Assembly (NCBI GenBank): GCA_002812265.1
Contig: PDIO01000004.1
Coordinates: 1,932-18,888 of the forward strand
Source of the DNA: Abeoforma whisleri
Taxonomy: Eukaryota > Opisthokonta > Ichthyosporea > Ichthyophonida
Reading direction: 5' to 3'
Length of the DNA stretch: 16,957 nt
The number at the start of each line of letters is the position of its first letter. Position 1 is the stretch's first letter. Both the position numbers and the translations under genes were made by a program. The notes under the pieces are model-generated. The model had not been told where the DNA came from, ran no database searches, and saw nothing but the letters and a program-made list of their open reading frames with translations. This document shows, in pieces, positions 1-6,221 of this stretch.

Positions 1-63
1 AATAGTATTTAAAGGACTGTTAAGCGCTAGATGTTATATTAATGTCATGTCATTTAATTTAAT

Positions 64-85
64 TTATTAAAAATGAATATTGTTT
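64..85 (+). promoter_or_regulatory. class 1 (early-type) promoter motif, copy 1
   Basis: The core reads TTAAAAATGAATATTGTTT and ends 24 nt before the ATG at 110. It is a near-identical copy of the motif upstream of the CEH-repeat, recombinase and zinc-ribbon genes. The conserved sequence and spacing are seen directly. Promoter function is inferred. Confidence 0.7.
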
Positions 86-109
86 ACATTTCTATTTTAA
101 ATTACAATA

Positions 110-370
110 ATGACTACAACTACCAACAATCGCTCTCTTAATACCTTCCTTCATTTACACAGACTTATTGACGTAGTGTTGATGAAGAATGTTAGGGATG
201 ACTTTGCATACATTAATCAAACTGACACAAATTACTACGTTGAATATTATGATAAACAAAAGAGTTTGGTTCTTGATGCATTTAACAAAAACCCCAATGA
301 AATATATCTACAAATGATTAATAAGAGCTTGAGGGAGGAGTTAAACATTTTAAAAGAACCATTTTATTAA
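110..370 (+). CDS. hypothetical 86-aa protein
   Basis: I do not recognise this family. The protein is 86 residues, mixed charged and aromatic, with no signal peptide, membrane segment or cysteine motif. A helical N-terminal half (residues 8-30) is followed by a Tyr/Asp-rich stretch (residues 33-48) and a charged helical C-terminus. The ATG at 110 is supported by the class 1 motif ending 24 nt upstream. The gene is first in the early-type module, next to the CEH-repeat nuclease-like gene that carries the same motif, so an early accessory or host-interaction role is possible but is only inferred from position. An AT-rich palindrome about 30 nt after its stop may mark the transcript end. Confidence 0.7.
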   Translation: MTTTTNNRSLNTFLHLHRLIDVVLMKNVRDDFAYINQTDTNYYVEYYDKQKSLVLDAFNKNPNEIYLQMINKSLREELNILKEPFY

Positions 371-399
371 ATGAAAGGTAATTGTGGTAGTGGTAATGT

Positions 400-420
400 A
401 ATATAAATATTTATAATATT
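400..420. terminator. possible AT-rich hairpin after the 86-aa gene
   Basis: AATAT (400-404) can pair with ATATT (416-420). The enclosed region also contains the perfect 12-nt palindrome ATAAATATTTAT (403-414). It lies about 30 nt after the stop of the upstream gene. Short AT palindromes are common in such DNA, so this is weaker than the hairpins at 5060, 6141 and 13161. The rest of the 371-489 gap shows nothing else recognisable. Confidence 0.3.
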
Positions 421-489
421 GTAATGTATTATAAATAATGTCTGTATTATCAAAATATACATTTCCTTTTCTGGTGATGATGGATTAAG

Positions 490-511
490 TTATTAAAAAT
501 GAATATAGTTT
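490..511 (+). promoter_or_regulatory. class 1 (early-type) promoter motif, copy 2
   Basis: This is a full copy, with core TTAAAAATGAATATAGTTT, ending 25 nt before the ATG at 537. It is identical over 22 nt to the copy at 3770-3791 before the recombinase. Confidence 0.78.
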
Positions 512-536
512 TAAATATAAATAAGTAATAATAAAG

Positions 537-1244
537 ATGTCTGAAAACTATATTAAATGTGGAATGTGTAAATCACTAAAACATATTGATAATGACTATA
601 TTATCGTTAAGGAAAGGAGGTTGAAAACTTGTAATGGTTGTAGGAATTTACAGAAAGTTAATAGGGAAAAGTATAAGTGTGAACATAATAGATTGAAAAG
701 TAGATGTAAAGAATGTGGTGGTGTAAGTATTTGTGAACATAAGAAACAAAGGTGTCAATGTAAAGAGTGTGGTGGTATAAGTATATGTAAACATAAGAAA
801 TGGAGAAGTCAATGTAAAGAGTGTGAGGGTACAAATATATGTGAACATAAGAGACAGAGATTTACTTGTAAGGACTGTATGACACCAGAACAACAAATTA
901 AATACACTTTAAAAACAATTATAAGTAGTTCTAAAAAAACGGATGATAGTAAAAACATCTTGGATTACAATACCTTTATTGATCTTGATTTTCTATATGT
1001 TTTACTTGAAGATTATGTTGACATGAGGTGTTATTATGAAGATTGTGATACTATTATGGAATTCAACCCAGTTAATAAAGATAGTCTAATAACTATTGAA
1101 CGTAAAGAGAATATTATAGATGGTATACATCAACCTCACAGTAAAAACAATGTTGTGTTTTGTTGTAGAAAATGTCAATATAGGAGAGGTGGTTATAATA
1201 ATACTAAATCATTTGAAGAGATAAGTGGAAATGTTAGGGAATAG
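537..1244 (+). CDS. CEH-repeat zinc protein with HNH-like C-terminal domain
   Basis: The 235-aa protein has three parts. Residues 8-35 hold two CxxC pairs (C8/C11 and C32/C35), a likely zinc finger. Residues 48-114 are four 18-residue tandem repeats, each C-(E/K)-H-x8-C-x2-C, with first cysteines at 48, 66, 84 and 102; each repeat can bind one zinc. Residues 165-216 resemble an HNH/treble-clef nuclease: C165 and C170, then IERKEN (187-192), a His at 198 or 201, N204-N205, C209/C210 and C213. This matches the HNH pattern of an acidic/Arg-Asn strand followed by H...N...CxxC. CEH repeats of this kind occur in giant viruses and algae. The gene has a class 1 promoter motif at the standard distance and sits just before two DNA methyltransferases, so a DNA-cutting role is plausible. 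Nuclease activity is inferred, and a purely nucleic-acid-binding role is the alternative. Confidence 0.75.
   Translation: MSENYIKCGMCKSLKHIDNDYIIVKERRLKTCNGCRNLQKVNREKYKCEHNRLKSRCKECGGVSICEHKKQRCQCKECGGISICKHKKWRSQCKECEGTNICEHKRQRFTCKDCMTPEQQIKYTLKTIISSSKKTDDSKNILDYNTFIDLDFLYVLLEDYVDMRCYYEDCDTIMEFNPVNKDSLITIERKENIIDGIHQPHSKNNVVFCCRKCQYRRGGYNNTKSFEEISGNVRE
678..878 (+). repeat. in-gene tandem repeat, about 3.7 units of 54 bp (CEH zinc repeats)
   Basis: Units begin at 678, 732, 786 and 840, where codons for C-E/K-H recur exactly every 54 bases, each followed by a C-K-E/D-C block. The units have diverged at the DNA level but keep the Cys/His codons, so they are maintained as protein repeats. 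Confidence 0.85.
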
Positions 1245-1318
1245 TCTGTGTATTTGTAAATAGTCTTAATTCCAAAATTGAATTTGTTAAAAATGAATCC
1301 AAAAAAATCCAAACCAAT

Positions 1319-1340
1319 TTACTAAAAATGAATATTATTT
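1319..1340 (+). promoter_or_regulatory. class 1 promoter motif, diverged copy before the adenine methyltransferase
   Basis: The sequence TTACTAAAAATGAATATTAT matches the class 1 core but ends 45 nt before the ATG at 1386 instead of about 25. A second partial copy, GTTAAAAATGAATCC, lies at 1286-1300. The 1245-1385 gap therefore holds two tandem motif-like blocks and nothing else recognisable. Confidence 0.5.
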
Positions 1341-1385
1341 TAACTCTGATTAAAAATTACTGTTATAATTAACTCTTACGACAAT

Positions 1386-2801
1386 ATGACGACAACTATG
1401 ACGTACCCAAAAATCAATTCTTTTTTTGAGAAATTAAAAAAAGAACACCCAAACAAATCTTTTACTATGGAGACCTTGAAAAGTCTTTACAGTAAACATT
1501 TTAAAGAAGATAACACTTTTACTGAAAGAAGATTTAACAATCTTGTTAATAAAAGTAATCTTGTTAAAAAACTCTATATGGGAGAAATCCTTTATAGTTT
1601 CAATGGTAATATTACTATTGAATACAAACCTACTAAACCTTCTAAACCTTCTCGTAAACGTACTATTAAACGTACTTCTAAACGATCTCCTACTCCTATA
1701 CCTCCTCCCAGACCATCCCCTAATATTCTTAAGTTTATTAAACATATGAAAGATGATTATACTGGTCGTTGTACTACTCTAACTAGATTAAAGGATTACT
1801 TTAATGAAAAGTATGATGAGAAGGTTCCTTTGTATTCTTTTAAGACTATGATTACTCTTTTAATCAAACCACTTAAAAAACGTGGTTATAATATGTATCA
1901 TTTTGGTACGGGAAAAATACATAAATTTGTAAAGGTCTTTAAACATACCAAAAAAACAAAAAAAATAAAAAAAACAAAAAAAACAAAAAAAAATATAACT
2001 GTAAAAAATAATTTCATACCTTACTACGGGACTAAGAAAACCGAAATTGATACAATTAATAAAAATCTTCCTTCTAATTTTAAGACTTTCGTTGATGTTT
2101 TCGGAGGTAGTGGAACGACTTGTATATCTATTAAAGACCTCAATGATTGTAAGATAGTTTATAATGACGGTAAACAAGTTGTTTATGATGTTATTAAAGT
2201 CTTAAAAAGTGGTATACTGGATGATGAGATAAGAGAGTTTAACAAAAAGTTAGTATATAGACATAAAACTACAAAATCTGTAAAAGATCATCTTAATCAC
2301 TTACATGACAACTCTTCTAAACATATGAAGACATTAATCAAATCATTATTTAGTTTTATGAATTCGTTTTTAGCTGATGGTGGTTTAAGTTGGGGGTGTA
2401 ATAAAAATAAGAATAAGAATGATTATAGACTTAGTAGGAAACAAATAGAGATTGATTCATATTATAACACTTACTGTAAAATAGATAAGATGTATAATAG
2501 AGATTATAAAGACATCTTAAACAAGTACAAGAATGATAAAGATGTTGTTTTATATTTAGACCCTCCTTATTACAAGTCCAAAATAAGATATGGTAGTAGT
2601 TTCGGTGATAAAGATGTTGATTATATTATTAATTATATGAAACATTGTAAGTGTAAGGTGATGATAAACCCAGACTACACTGATAAGTATAAGAGTAAGA
2701 TCTCTTTCCCTATCTACTTGAAAGACGTTTATAAAAAGAAGTATGGTAGTAGGAAAATTAAAGACCATTGTATAATCACTAACTATAATAATAAAGAATG
2801 A
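1386..2801 (+). CDS. D12-class (Dam-like) DNA adenine N6-methyltransferase with N-terminal duplicated domain
   Basis: The 471-aa protein is predicted to transfer a methyl group from S-adenosylmethionine to adenine N6 in DNA. The catalytic domain is residues 210-470: a PYYGTKK start (212-218) equivalent to the family's P-x-x-G-x-K element, SAM-binding motif I as FVDVFGGSGTT (235-245), and catalytic motif IV DPPY (392-395) in LYLDPPYY. The first 205 residues are not part of the usual Dam fold. They contain two similar helical units (about 9-75 and 112-180) separated by a basic Pro/Ser/Arg/Lys linker (80-112), followed by a Lys/Thr run (187-203). These may be winged-helix-like DNA-binding modules. 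The gene is much longer than a typical Dam enzyme (about 270-300 aa). It is followed after 12 bp by a cytosine methyltransferase gene with no motif of its own, so the two probably share a transcript. Recognition sequence is unknown. Confidence 0.9.
   Translation: MTTTMTYPKINSFFEKLKKEHPNKSFTMETLKSLYSKHFKEDNTFTERRFNNLVNKSNLVKKLYMGEILYSFNGNITIEYKPTKPSKPSRKRTIKRTSKRSPTPIPPPRPSPNILKFIKHMKDDYTGRCTTLTRLKDYFNEKYDEKVPLYSFKTMITLLIKPLKKRGYNMYHFGTGKIHKFVKVFKHTKKTKKIKKTKKTKKNITVKNNFIPYYGTKKTEIDTINKNLPSNFKTFVDVFGGSGTTCISIKDLNDCKIVYNDGKQVVYDVIKVLKSGILDDEIREFNKKLVYRHKTTKSVKDHLNHLHDNSSKHMKTLIKSLFSFMNSFLADGGLSWGCNKNKNKNDYRLSRKQIEIDSYYNTYCKIDKMYNRDYKDILNKYKNDKDVVLYLDPPYYKSKIRYGSSFGDKDVDYIINYMKHCKCKVMINPDYTDKYKSKISFPIYLKDVYKKKYGSRKIKDHCIITNYNNKE
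1950..1993 (+). repeat. A-rich low-complexity run inside the methyltransferase gene
   Basis: This is a run of adenines broken by single C or T bases about every 7-9 nt. It encodes a Lys/Thr/Ile-rich linker between the N-terminal modules and the catalytic domain. Such runs are prone to length changes by slippage. Confidence 0.8.
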
Positions 2802-2813
2802 CAATTAAATAAA

Positions 2814-3776
2814 ATGGATAAGAAAAGAGTTATAACTTTGTTCAGTGGGATCGGTTGTCAAGAAATGGGTTTAGATAACTTAGGGATTGATTATGAGGTA
2901 GTGAATTGGTGTGAGTTCGATAAGAAAGTGTCTGAGTGTTATAAAACTATTCATAATGTAGATGATAGTAAAAATATAGGTGATATAACTAAGTTAGATA
3001 TAGATAATTATAATGAAACAGATATAGATCTCTTAACTTGTTCCTTTCCTTGTTGTTCTTTTAGTAATCAGGGAAAGATGGAAGGGTTTGATTGTGATAA
3101 GAACGGTAATCTGTTTGATACATCTTTTAAACTTATAGAAAAGGTTAAACCGAAAGTGGTATTGTTTGAAAATGTTAAAGGTATTAAGAATCCAAAATTC
3201 AAAGGAGATATCTATGTTAAGGATTGTATGAGTAGTATAGGTTATAAGTGTTTTGATAAAGTGTTGAATAGTGTTGATTATGGTGTTCCACAGAATAGAG
3301 AGAGATGGTTCTGTGTATGTGTATTAGACAATAACATAGACTTTAAGTTCCCAGATAAAATACCATTGAACAAATTTGTAAAAGATATCATTGATTATGA
3401 AGATGTCAATAGATGCATCCCAGGTAGACTTAAACCATATATCAATGGTAATAATAAAAAATATAAAAGTTATAATGGTATTATTAAAGTGTTTGATGGT
3501 TATATGGAAAAAGTGTTTAAAGGGGGGTTTTCTGTTAATAGAGTACTATCAATCGAGGGGACTTGTCCCACACTAACAACGACACAAGAAATGGTATTTA
3601 GTGAAATAAGGGGAAATTTAAACCCATTAGAAAGGTGTCGTTTAATGGGTTTTAGTGATGATGTATATTATAAGTTGAAAGAGAATAATATAAGTAAGAC
3701 TGTGATTAATAAAGTGACTGGGAATGGAATAGTTGTACCAGTTTTAGAAACTATATTTAAGAATTTAATTTATTAA
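2814..3776 (+). CDS. C5-type DNA cytosine methyltransferase (Dcm-like)
   Basis: The 320-aa protein has the ordered motifs of the C5 family. Motif I is LFSGIG (9-14). Catalytic motif IV is SFPCCSFSNQG (77-87), with the nucleophilic Cys following Pro79. Motif VI is FENV (118-121), motif VIII is QNRERW (160-165), and a target-recognition region spans about 190-265, ending in a CPTLTT block (251-256). Motif IX is ERCRLMGF (273-280) and motif X is GNGIVVPVL (303-311). Length and motif spacing are normal for a single-domain bacterial or viral enzyme. It is predicted to methylate cytosine C5 in a short target that cannot be read from sequence. It starts 12 bp after the adenine methyltransferase, with no class 1 motif between, suggesting co-transcription. 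Its TAA stop lies inside the promoter motif of the next gene. Confidence 0.95.
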   Translation: MDKKRVITLFSGIGCQEMGLDNLGIDYEVVNWCEFDKKVSECYKTIHNVDDSKNIGDITKLDIDNYNETDIDLLTCSFPCCSFSNQGKMEGFDCDKNGNLFDTSFKLIEKVKPKVVLFENVKGIKNPKFKGDIYVKDCMSSIGYKCFDKVLNSVDYGVPQNRERWFCVCVLDNNIDFKFPDKIPLNKFVKDIIDYEDVNRCIPGRLKPYINGNNKKYKSYNGIIKVFDGYMEKVFKGGFSVNRVLSIEGTCPTLTTTQEMVFSEIRGNLNPLERCRLMGFSDDVYYKLKENNISKTVINKVTGNGIVVPVLETIFKNLIY

Positions 3777-3791
3777 AAATGAATATAGTTT
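3770..3791 (+). promoter_or_regulatory. class 1 promoter motif overlapping the upstream stop codon
   Basis: This full copy of the class 1 motif ends 25 nt before the recombinase ATG at 3817. The stop codon of the cytosine methyltransferase (3774-3776) lies within it. Its 3' part is also one arm of two alternative inverted repeats: AAACTATATT (3748-3757) with AATATAGTTT (3782-3791), and ATATAGTTTA (3783-3792) with TAAACTATAT (3801-3810). Confidence 0.78.
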
Positions 3792-3816
3792 AAAGATAAA
3801 TAAACTATATAATAAA

Positions 3817-5052
3817 ATGTCCTCTCCATCCTCCAATCCAAAAATATTAAAGGATGAGAAATATATTAAATTATCCCCCGAACAGAAAAAACGTAAACAA
3901 GACCTTAATACCAGAAGGAGAAAGCTCCAAAGAGTATTCGAAGCTAATTATGAGGGGAAATTTAGTTTGAGAAATAAACACCACGTAGAGATTGCTGAAA
4001 AATTACTCAAGGAACAAGAAGAGTATTATAATGAAACCCCAGAAGAAATTAAGGTTAAGAAGGGTACTAAACCAAAAGAGCAACCTCGACTTAAACCTGA
4101 GATTGAAGAGAACAGAGAACTTTTAGGAAATGTGTTATTGAAATTAACACAACACAAATCACGGGTTAATCACGTATTAAAACTAATGAATAAAAATGTT
4201 TTTAACTCAACCATAAATGACCTTATGGACGTTAATAAAGTGTCATCTTTAATAGATAATAAACACCCTGAAGAAAACAGACATAACTATTATCAATCGA
4301 TAGTTAAATTGTTTTCTTTATTAGAAGCACAATTAACTCAAGAACAATTAAAGGTATACTACCAATATGTCAACAATAACAACTTTTATAAAAATATTAA
4401 AGAATCTAAAAAGTATGATGGAAAGACACGTAAAGATATAACTGATGTTAAACCTAAAACGAGTCTTGAAAAACTTAACTGGGTTGATCACGATAAATTG
4501 TTAGACCTTATGAATGATGAACCTGATTTTAAGAGTTCCATGAATGAACTAATTGCTGCTTTGTATATTTACCTACCAGTTGAAAGAAGTGAAATGAAAT
4601 CATTAAGACTTACTCATAAGTTCCAAGACCCCACACAGAGTTATAAGGATAATAAGAAAGTGGAGAGAAGATATAATTGGATAGTGATGAAAGATAATGA
4701 ACCAGATAAAATAGTATTGAACGAGTTTAAAACAAAACAAGGATATAAACAACTTGTAATTAATCTTAAAAAATATGATGAAGTCAAACAGATTATAGAA
4801 CAATATATAGATGATAATGATGTGAAAGAGGGTGAATATCTATTTGCACCGAGAGTAAGAAATTCCTGGGGAAATCAAGTGGGTAATTCAATGAAGCAGT
4901 TATCTGGAAAGTTTATTAATGAAAAGTTGGCAAGAATCATATATGTTAATGGTCTTTATGAAAAACCAAGAAATTATAAAGAGATTATTAGAGATGCAAT
5001 TCAAATAGGTCATCAAGTGTCCACAGAGATAAACGAGTACTTGAGGAAATAA
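3817..5052 (+). CDS. tyrosine recombinase / integrase
   Basis: The 411-aa protein ends in a pattern typical of tyrosine recombinases: IGHQ (397-400) and a Tyr at 408, exactly nine residues after the His, as in the family's GH-x8-Y box. R257 in LPVERSEMKSL (253-263) fits the first catalytic Arg (usual form TGLRxSEL.xL). Lys306/308 in FKTK fits the beta-hairpin Lys, and R373 lies about 26 residues before the box II His, a fitting position for the second Arg. Residues 95-195 would be the core-binding helical domain. Residues 1-75 are a basic, charged extension. It would cut and rejoin DNA at attachment sites and so allow integration into, or excision from, an algal or giant-virus genome, or resolve concatemers. 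The start follows a class 1 motif by 25 nt. The family is recognised from motif spacing, not overall similarity. Confidence 0.78.
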   Translation: MSSPSSNPKILKDEKYIKLSPEQKKRKQDLNTRRRKLQRVFEANYEGKFSLRNKHHVEIAEKLLKEQEEYYNETPEEIKVKKGTKPKEQPRLKPEIEENRELLGNVLLKLTQHKSRVNHVLKLMNKNVFNSTINDLMDVNKVSSLIDNKHPEENRHNYYQSIVKLFSLLEAQLTQEQLKVYYQYVNNNNFYKNIKESKKYDGKTRKDITDVKPKTSLEKLNWVDHDKLLDLMNDEPDFKSSMNELIAALYIYLPVERSEMKSLRLTHKFQDPTQSYKDNKKVERRYNWIVMKDNEPDKIVLNEFKTKQGYKQLVINLKKYDEVKQIIEQYIDDNDVKEGEYLFAPRVRNSWGNQVGNSMKQLSGKFINEKLARIIYVNGLYEKPRNYKEIIRDAIQIGHQVSTEINEYLRK

Positions 5053-5059
5053 AGTTTAA

Positions 5060-5085
5060 TAATATAATAAATAAATATTATATTA
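5060..5085. terminator. hairpin between converging recombinase and 108-aa genes
   Basis: TAATATAAT (5060-5068) pairs perfectly with ATTATATTA (5077-5085) around an 8-nt loop. It starts 7 nt after the recombinase stop and ends 12 nt before the end of the converging minus-strand gene, so it can serve both transcripts. No T-tract rule is needed. The location matches the palindromic 3' ends of mimivirus-type transcripts. Confidence 0.55.
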
Positions 5086-5097
5086 ATTTAATGTCAT

Positions 5098-5424
5098 TTA
5101 AATGTCTTTCAACAACTCCAAGATGTGTTTAGGTAAACGAATAGGCTGTTTAGCACCCTTCTCATCCTTATATGTTGCGTGTCTGTCTCCAAGTTTGATT
5201 GATAAATTTTTCTTATTTTTAATTGTAAATACGTGCAAGTATTTAGTATTGTATTTCTCAATCTGGCTTAATGATAGTCTGCTTACAATTATGTCTTGAC
5301 CTTCATATTTTTCTTCAAGGAATTCATCGAATACATCACATAATTCATCGTAAATCTCTTCGGTCTTGAACTCTACCTTGTTAAAGTTGAGTTGTTCTTT
5401 TTCGGTCTTGTTGGTTGATTGCAT
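5098..5424 (-). CDS. hypothetical 108-aa protein, lone minus-strand gene in the left module
   Basis: I do not recognise it. The protein is acidic in its first half (residues 8-45, rich in Glu/Asp) and basic in its second (60-100), with the pattern HVFTIKNKKNLSIKLGD (64-80) suggesting a small beta-rich fold followed by a helix, LPKHILELL (97-105). No cysteines pair and there is no membrane segment. Its ATG is immediately preceded, on its own strand, by TATATAATAA, the start-proximal sequence of the virion genes, and no class 1 motif is present. It may therefore be expressed late despite lying between early-type genes. It converges on the recombinase with a hairpin between them. Confidence 0.68.
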   Translation of the reverse strand: MQSTNKTEKEQLNFNKVEFKTEEIYDELCDVFDEFLEEKYEGQDIIVSRLSLSQIEKYNTKYLHVFTIKNKKNLSIKLGDRHATYKDEKGAKQPIRLPKHILELLKDI

Positions 5425-5525
5425 TTATTATATAATACTTGTCTCTAAATCTATTTAAAACTTTTTTAATTTGTGGGAGAAGTGTTACATATGTATAATG
5501 TAGGATACTTTTTTGTAGAAATTAA

Positions 5526-5546
5526 TTATTAAAAATGAAATAGTTT
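5526..5546 (+). promoter_or_regulatory. class 1 promoter motif, copy before the zinc-ribbon gene
   Basis: The core TTAAAAATGAAATAGTTT is the class 1 motif with one base fewer in the middle. It ends 25 nt before the ATG at 5572. This spacing fixes the start at 5572 rather than at the TTG at 5554. The rest of the 5425-5571 gap is AT-rich and holds only the start-proximal region of the divergent 108-aa gene. Confidence 0.75.
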
Positions 5547-5571
5547 TATAGGTTTGTATAATATAATAAAT

Positions 5572-5889
5572 ATGAAGATTAATAATAATGTTAAAATAGA
5601 AGGTGGATCTTTAGAATGCCCCGTGTGTAGTCAATATGATTTAACTATAATTAATTGTTGTGATGACAAGAGTATCCGCACAACTTATAGATGTAATTCT
5701 AATATTCATAATAAGATGGTGTTGGTAATGCGTGATAGTGATAATAACTATATTAAAATGTATTGGGAATTATATGAGGATAATGTAATTTGTAATAATT
5801 GCAAAGATATGAGATATGAATATGTATGTGATGGTGTTTGGAGACCTTGTGATGAATGTAATGAAAAAGGTAAATGGTATGAAGAATAA
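5572..5889 (+). CDS. small zinc-ribbon protein
   Basis: From the ATG at 5572 the protein is 105 aa. It carries CPVC (16-19), C29/C30 and C41, then CNNC (74-77), C86 and CDEC (93-96). The spacing implies two zinc-binding units: an N-terminal ribbon (16-41) and a C-terminal one (74-96) whose CNNC...CDECNEKG form resembles the CxxCxGxG knuckles of DnaJ-type zinc domains. It probably binds nucleic acid or protein, and zinc-ribbon proteins in large DNA viruses are often transcription factors, but no specific role can be assigned. The in-frame upstream TTG at 5554 is rejected as start because ATG at 5572 gives the exact motif-to-start distance seen for the other class 1 genes. Confidence 0.75.
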   Translation: MKINNNVKIEGGSLECPVCSQYDLTIINCCDDKSIRTTYRCNSNIHNKMVLVMRDSDNNYIKMYWELYEDNVICNNCKDMRYEYVCDGVWRPCDECNEKGKWYEE

Positions 5890-5892
5890 TAA

Positions 5893-5921
5893 TTAAAAAT
5901 GTTTTATATAATAACTTAAAC
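5893..5921 (+). promoter_or_regulatory. class 2 (replication-type) promoter motif, copy 1
   Basis: The block begins TTAAAAATGTTTTATA and ends TAACTTAAAC (5912-5921), 18 nt before the ATG at 5940. The same two-part block lies before the primase-helicase and the 130-aa gene. AAATGTTT (5897-5904) can also pair with AAACATTT (5918-5925). Confidence 0.65.
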
Positions 5922-5939
5922 ATTTAACATATAATATAA

Positions 5940-6140
5940 ATGACTGAATTGAATAAAAAAGAAATCTATGAATCACCCGCATTCCAAGCATTATCGAAAA
6001 TTGAAAAGCAACAGGTTTATGCGAAATTGAGTTACGAAGCTAATAAGGATGCCCGTAGAGAACATTATAAAATACAACAAAGGATTAAAAGGGGTGGACT
6101 AAAACGTACACCATTAAATCTCGAACAATTTGTTGCTTAA
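5940..6140 (+). CDS. hypothetical 66-aa basic protein
   Basis: A small, strongly charged helical protein of 66 residues. A predicted helix spans about 5-50 with alternating Glu/Lys/Arg, then a basic patch RIKRGGLKR (48-56) and a short tail. No family is recognised. It has the same upstream motif as the primase-helicase that follows and is separated from it by a perfect hairpin, so the two are probably co-timed but separate transcripts. A role as a replication accessory or DNA-binding protein is inferred from this pairing only. Confidence 0.68.
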   Translation: MTELNKKEIYESPAFQALSKIEKQQVYAKLSYEANKDARREHYKIQQRIKRGGLKRTPLNLEQFVA

Positions 6141-6168
6141 ATTTTTAATTAATTATATAATTAAAAAT
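6141..6168. terminator. perfect 11-bp hairpin directly after the 66-aa gene
   Basis: ATTTTTAATTA (6141-6151) pairs perfectly with TAATTAAAAAT (6158-6168) around a 6-nt loop. The stem begins at the first base after the TAA stop. Its position fits a hairpin-directed transcript 3' end. Confidence 0.62.
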
Positions 6169-6175
6169 AAATACC

Positions 6176-6201
6176 TTAAAACAATTTTATTTAACTTAAA
6201 C
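6176..6201 (+). promoter_or_regulatory. class 2 promoter motif before the primase-helicase
   Basis: TTAAAACAATTTTATT is followed by TAACTTAAAC (6192-6201), ending 20 nt before the ATG at 6222. It is slightly shorter than the other two copies of this class. Confidence 0.62.
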
Positions 6202-6221
6202 GAATAGCTTTATTATTAAAT

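Noticed and set aside
678-878. Regular 54-bp repeat resembling a CRISPR or minisatellite array
   Set aside because: It is in frame inside a gene, units are contiguous with no spacers, and Cys/His codons are kept while DNA varies, so it is a zinc-repeat protein.
648-896. Open frame on the minus strand across the zinc repeats
   Set aside because: It is the mirror of the CEH-repeat gene, of low-complexity Thr/Phe/Leu composition, with no promoter motif on that strand.
1273-1280. Mimivirus-type early motif AAAATTGA before the adenine methyltransferase
   Set aside because: It is a single occurrence more than 100 nt from the start with none at the other genes. The class 1 motif closer to the start explains the region better.
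1434-2177. Minus-strand open frames opposite the methyltransferase N-terminus
   Set aside because: They are Phe/Arg-rich by-products of Lys-rich and A-rich coding on the plus strand and have no start-proximal motif.
5554-5571. Upstream TTG start for the zinc-ribbon gene
   Set aside because: The six extra codons are the TATAATATAATAAAT leader, and the ATG at 5572 gives the exact 25-nt spacing from the class 1 motif.
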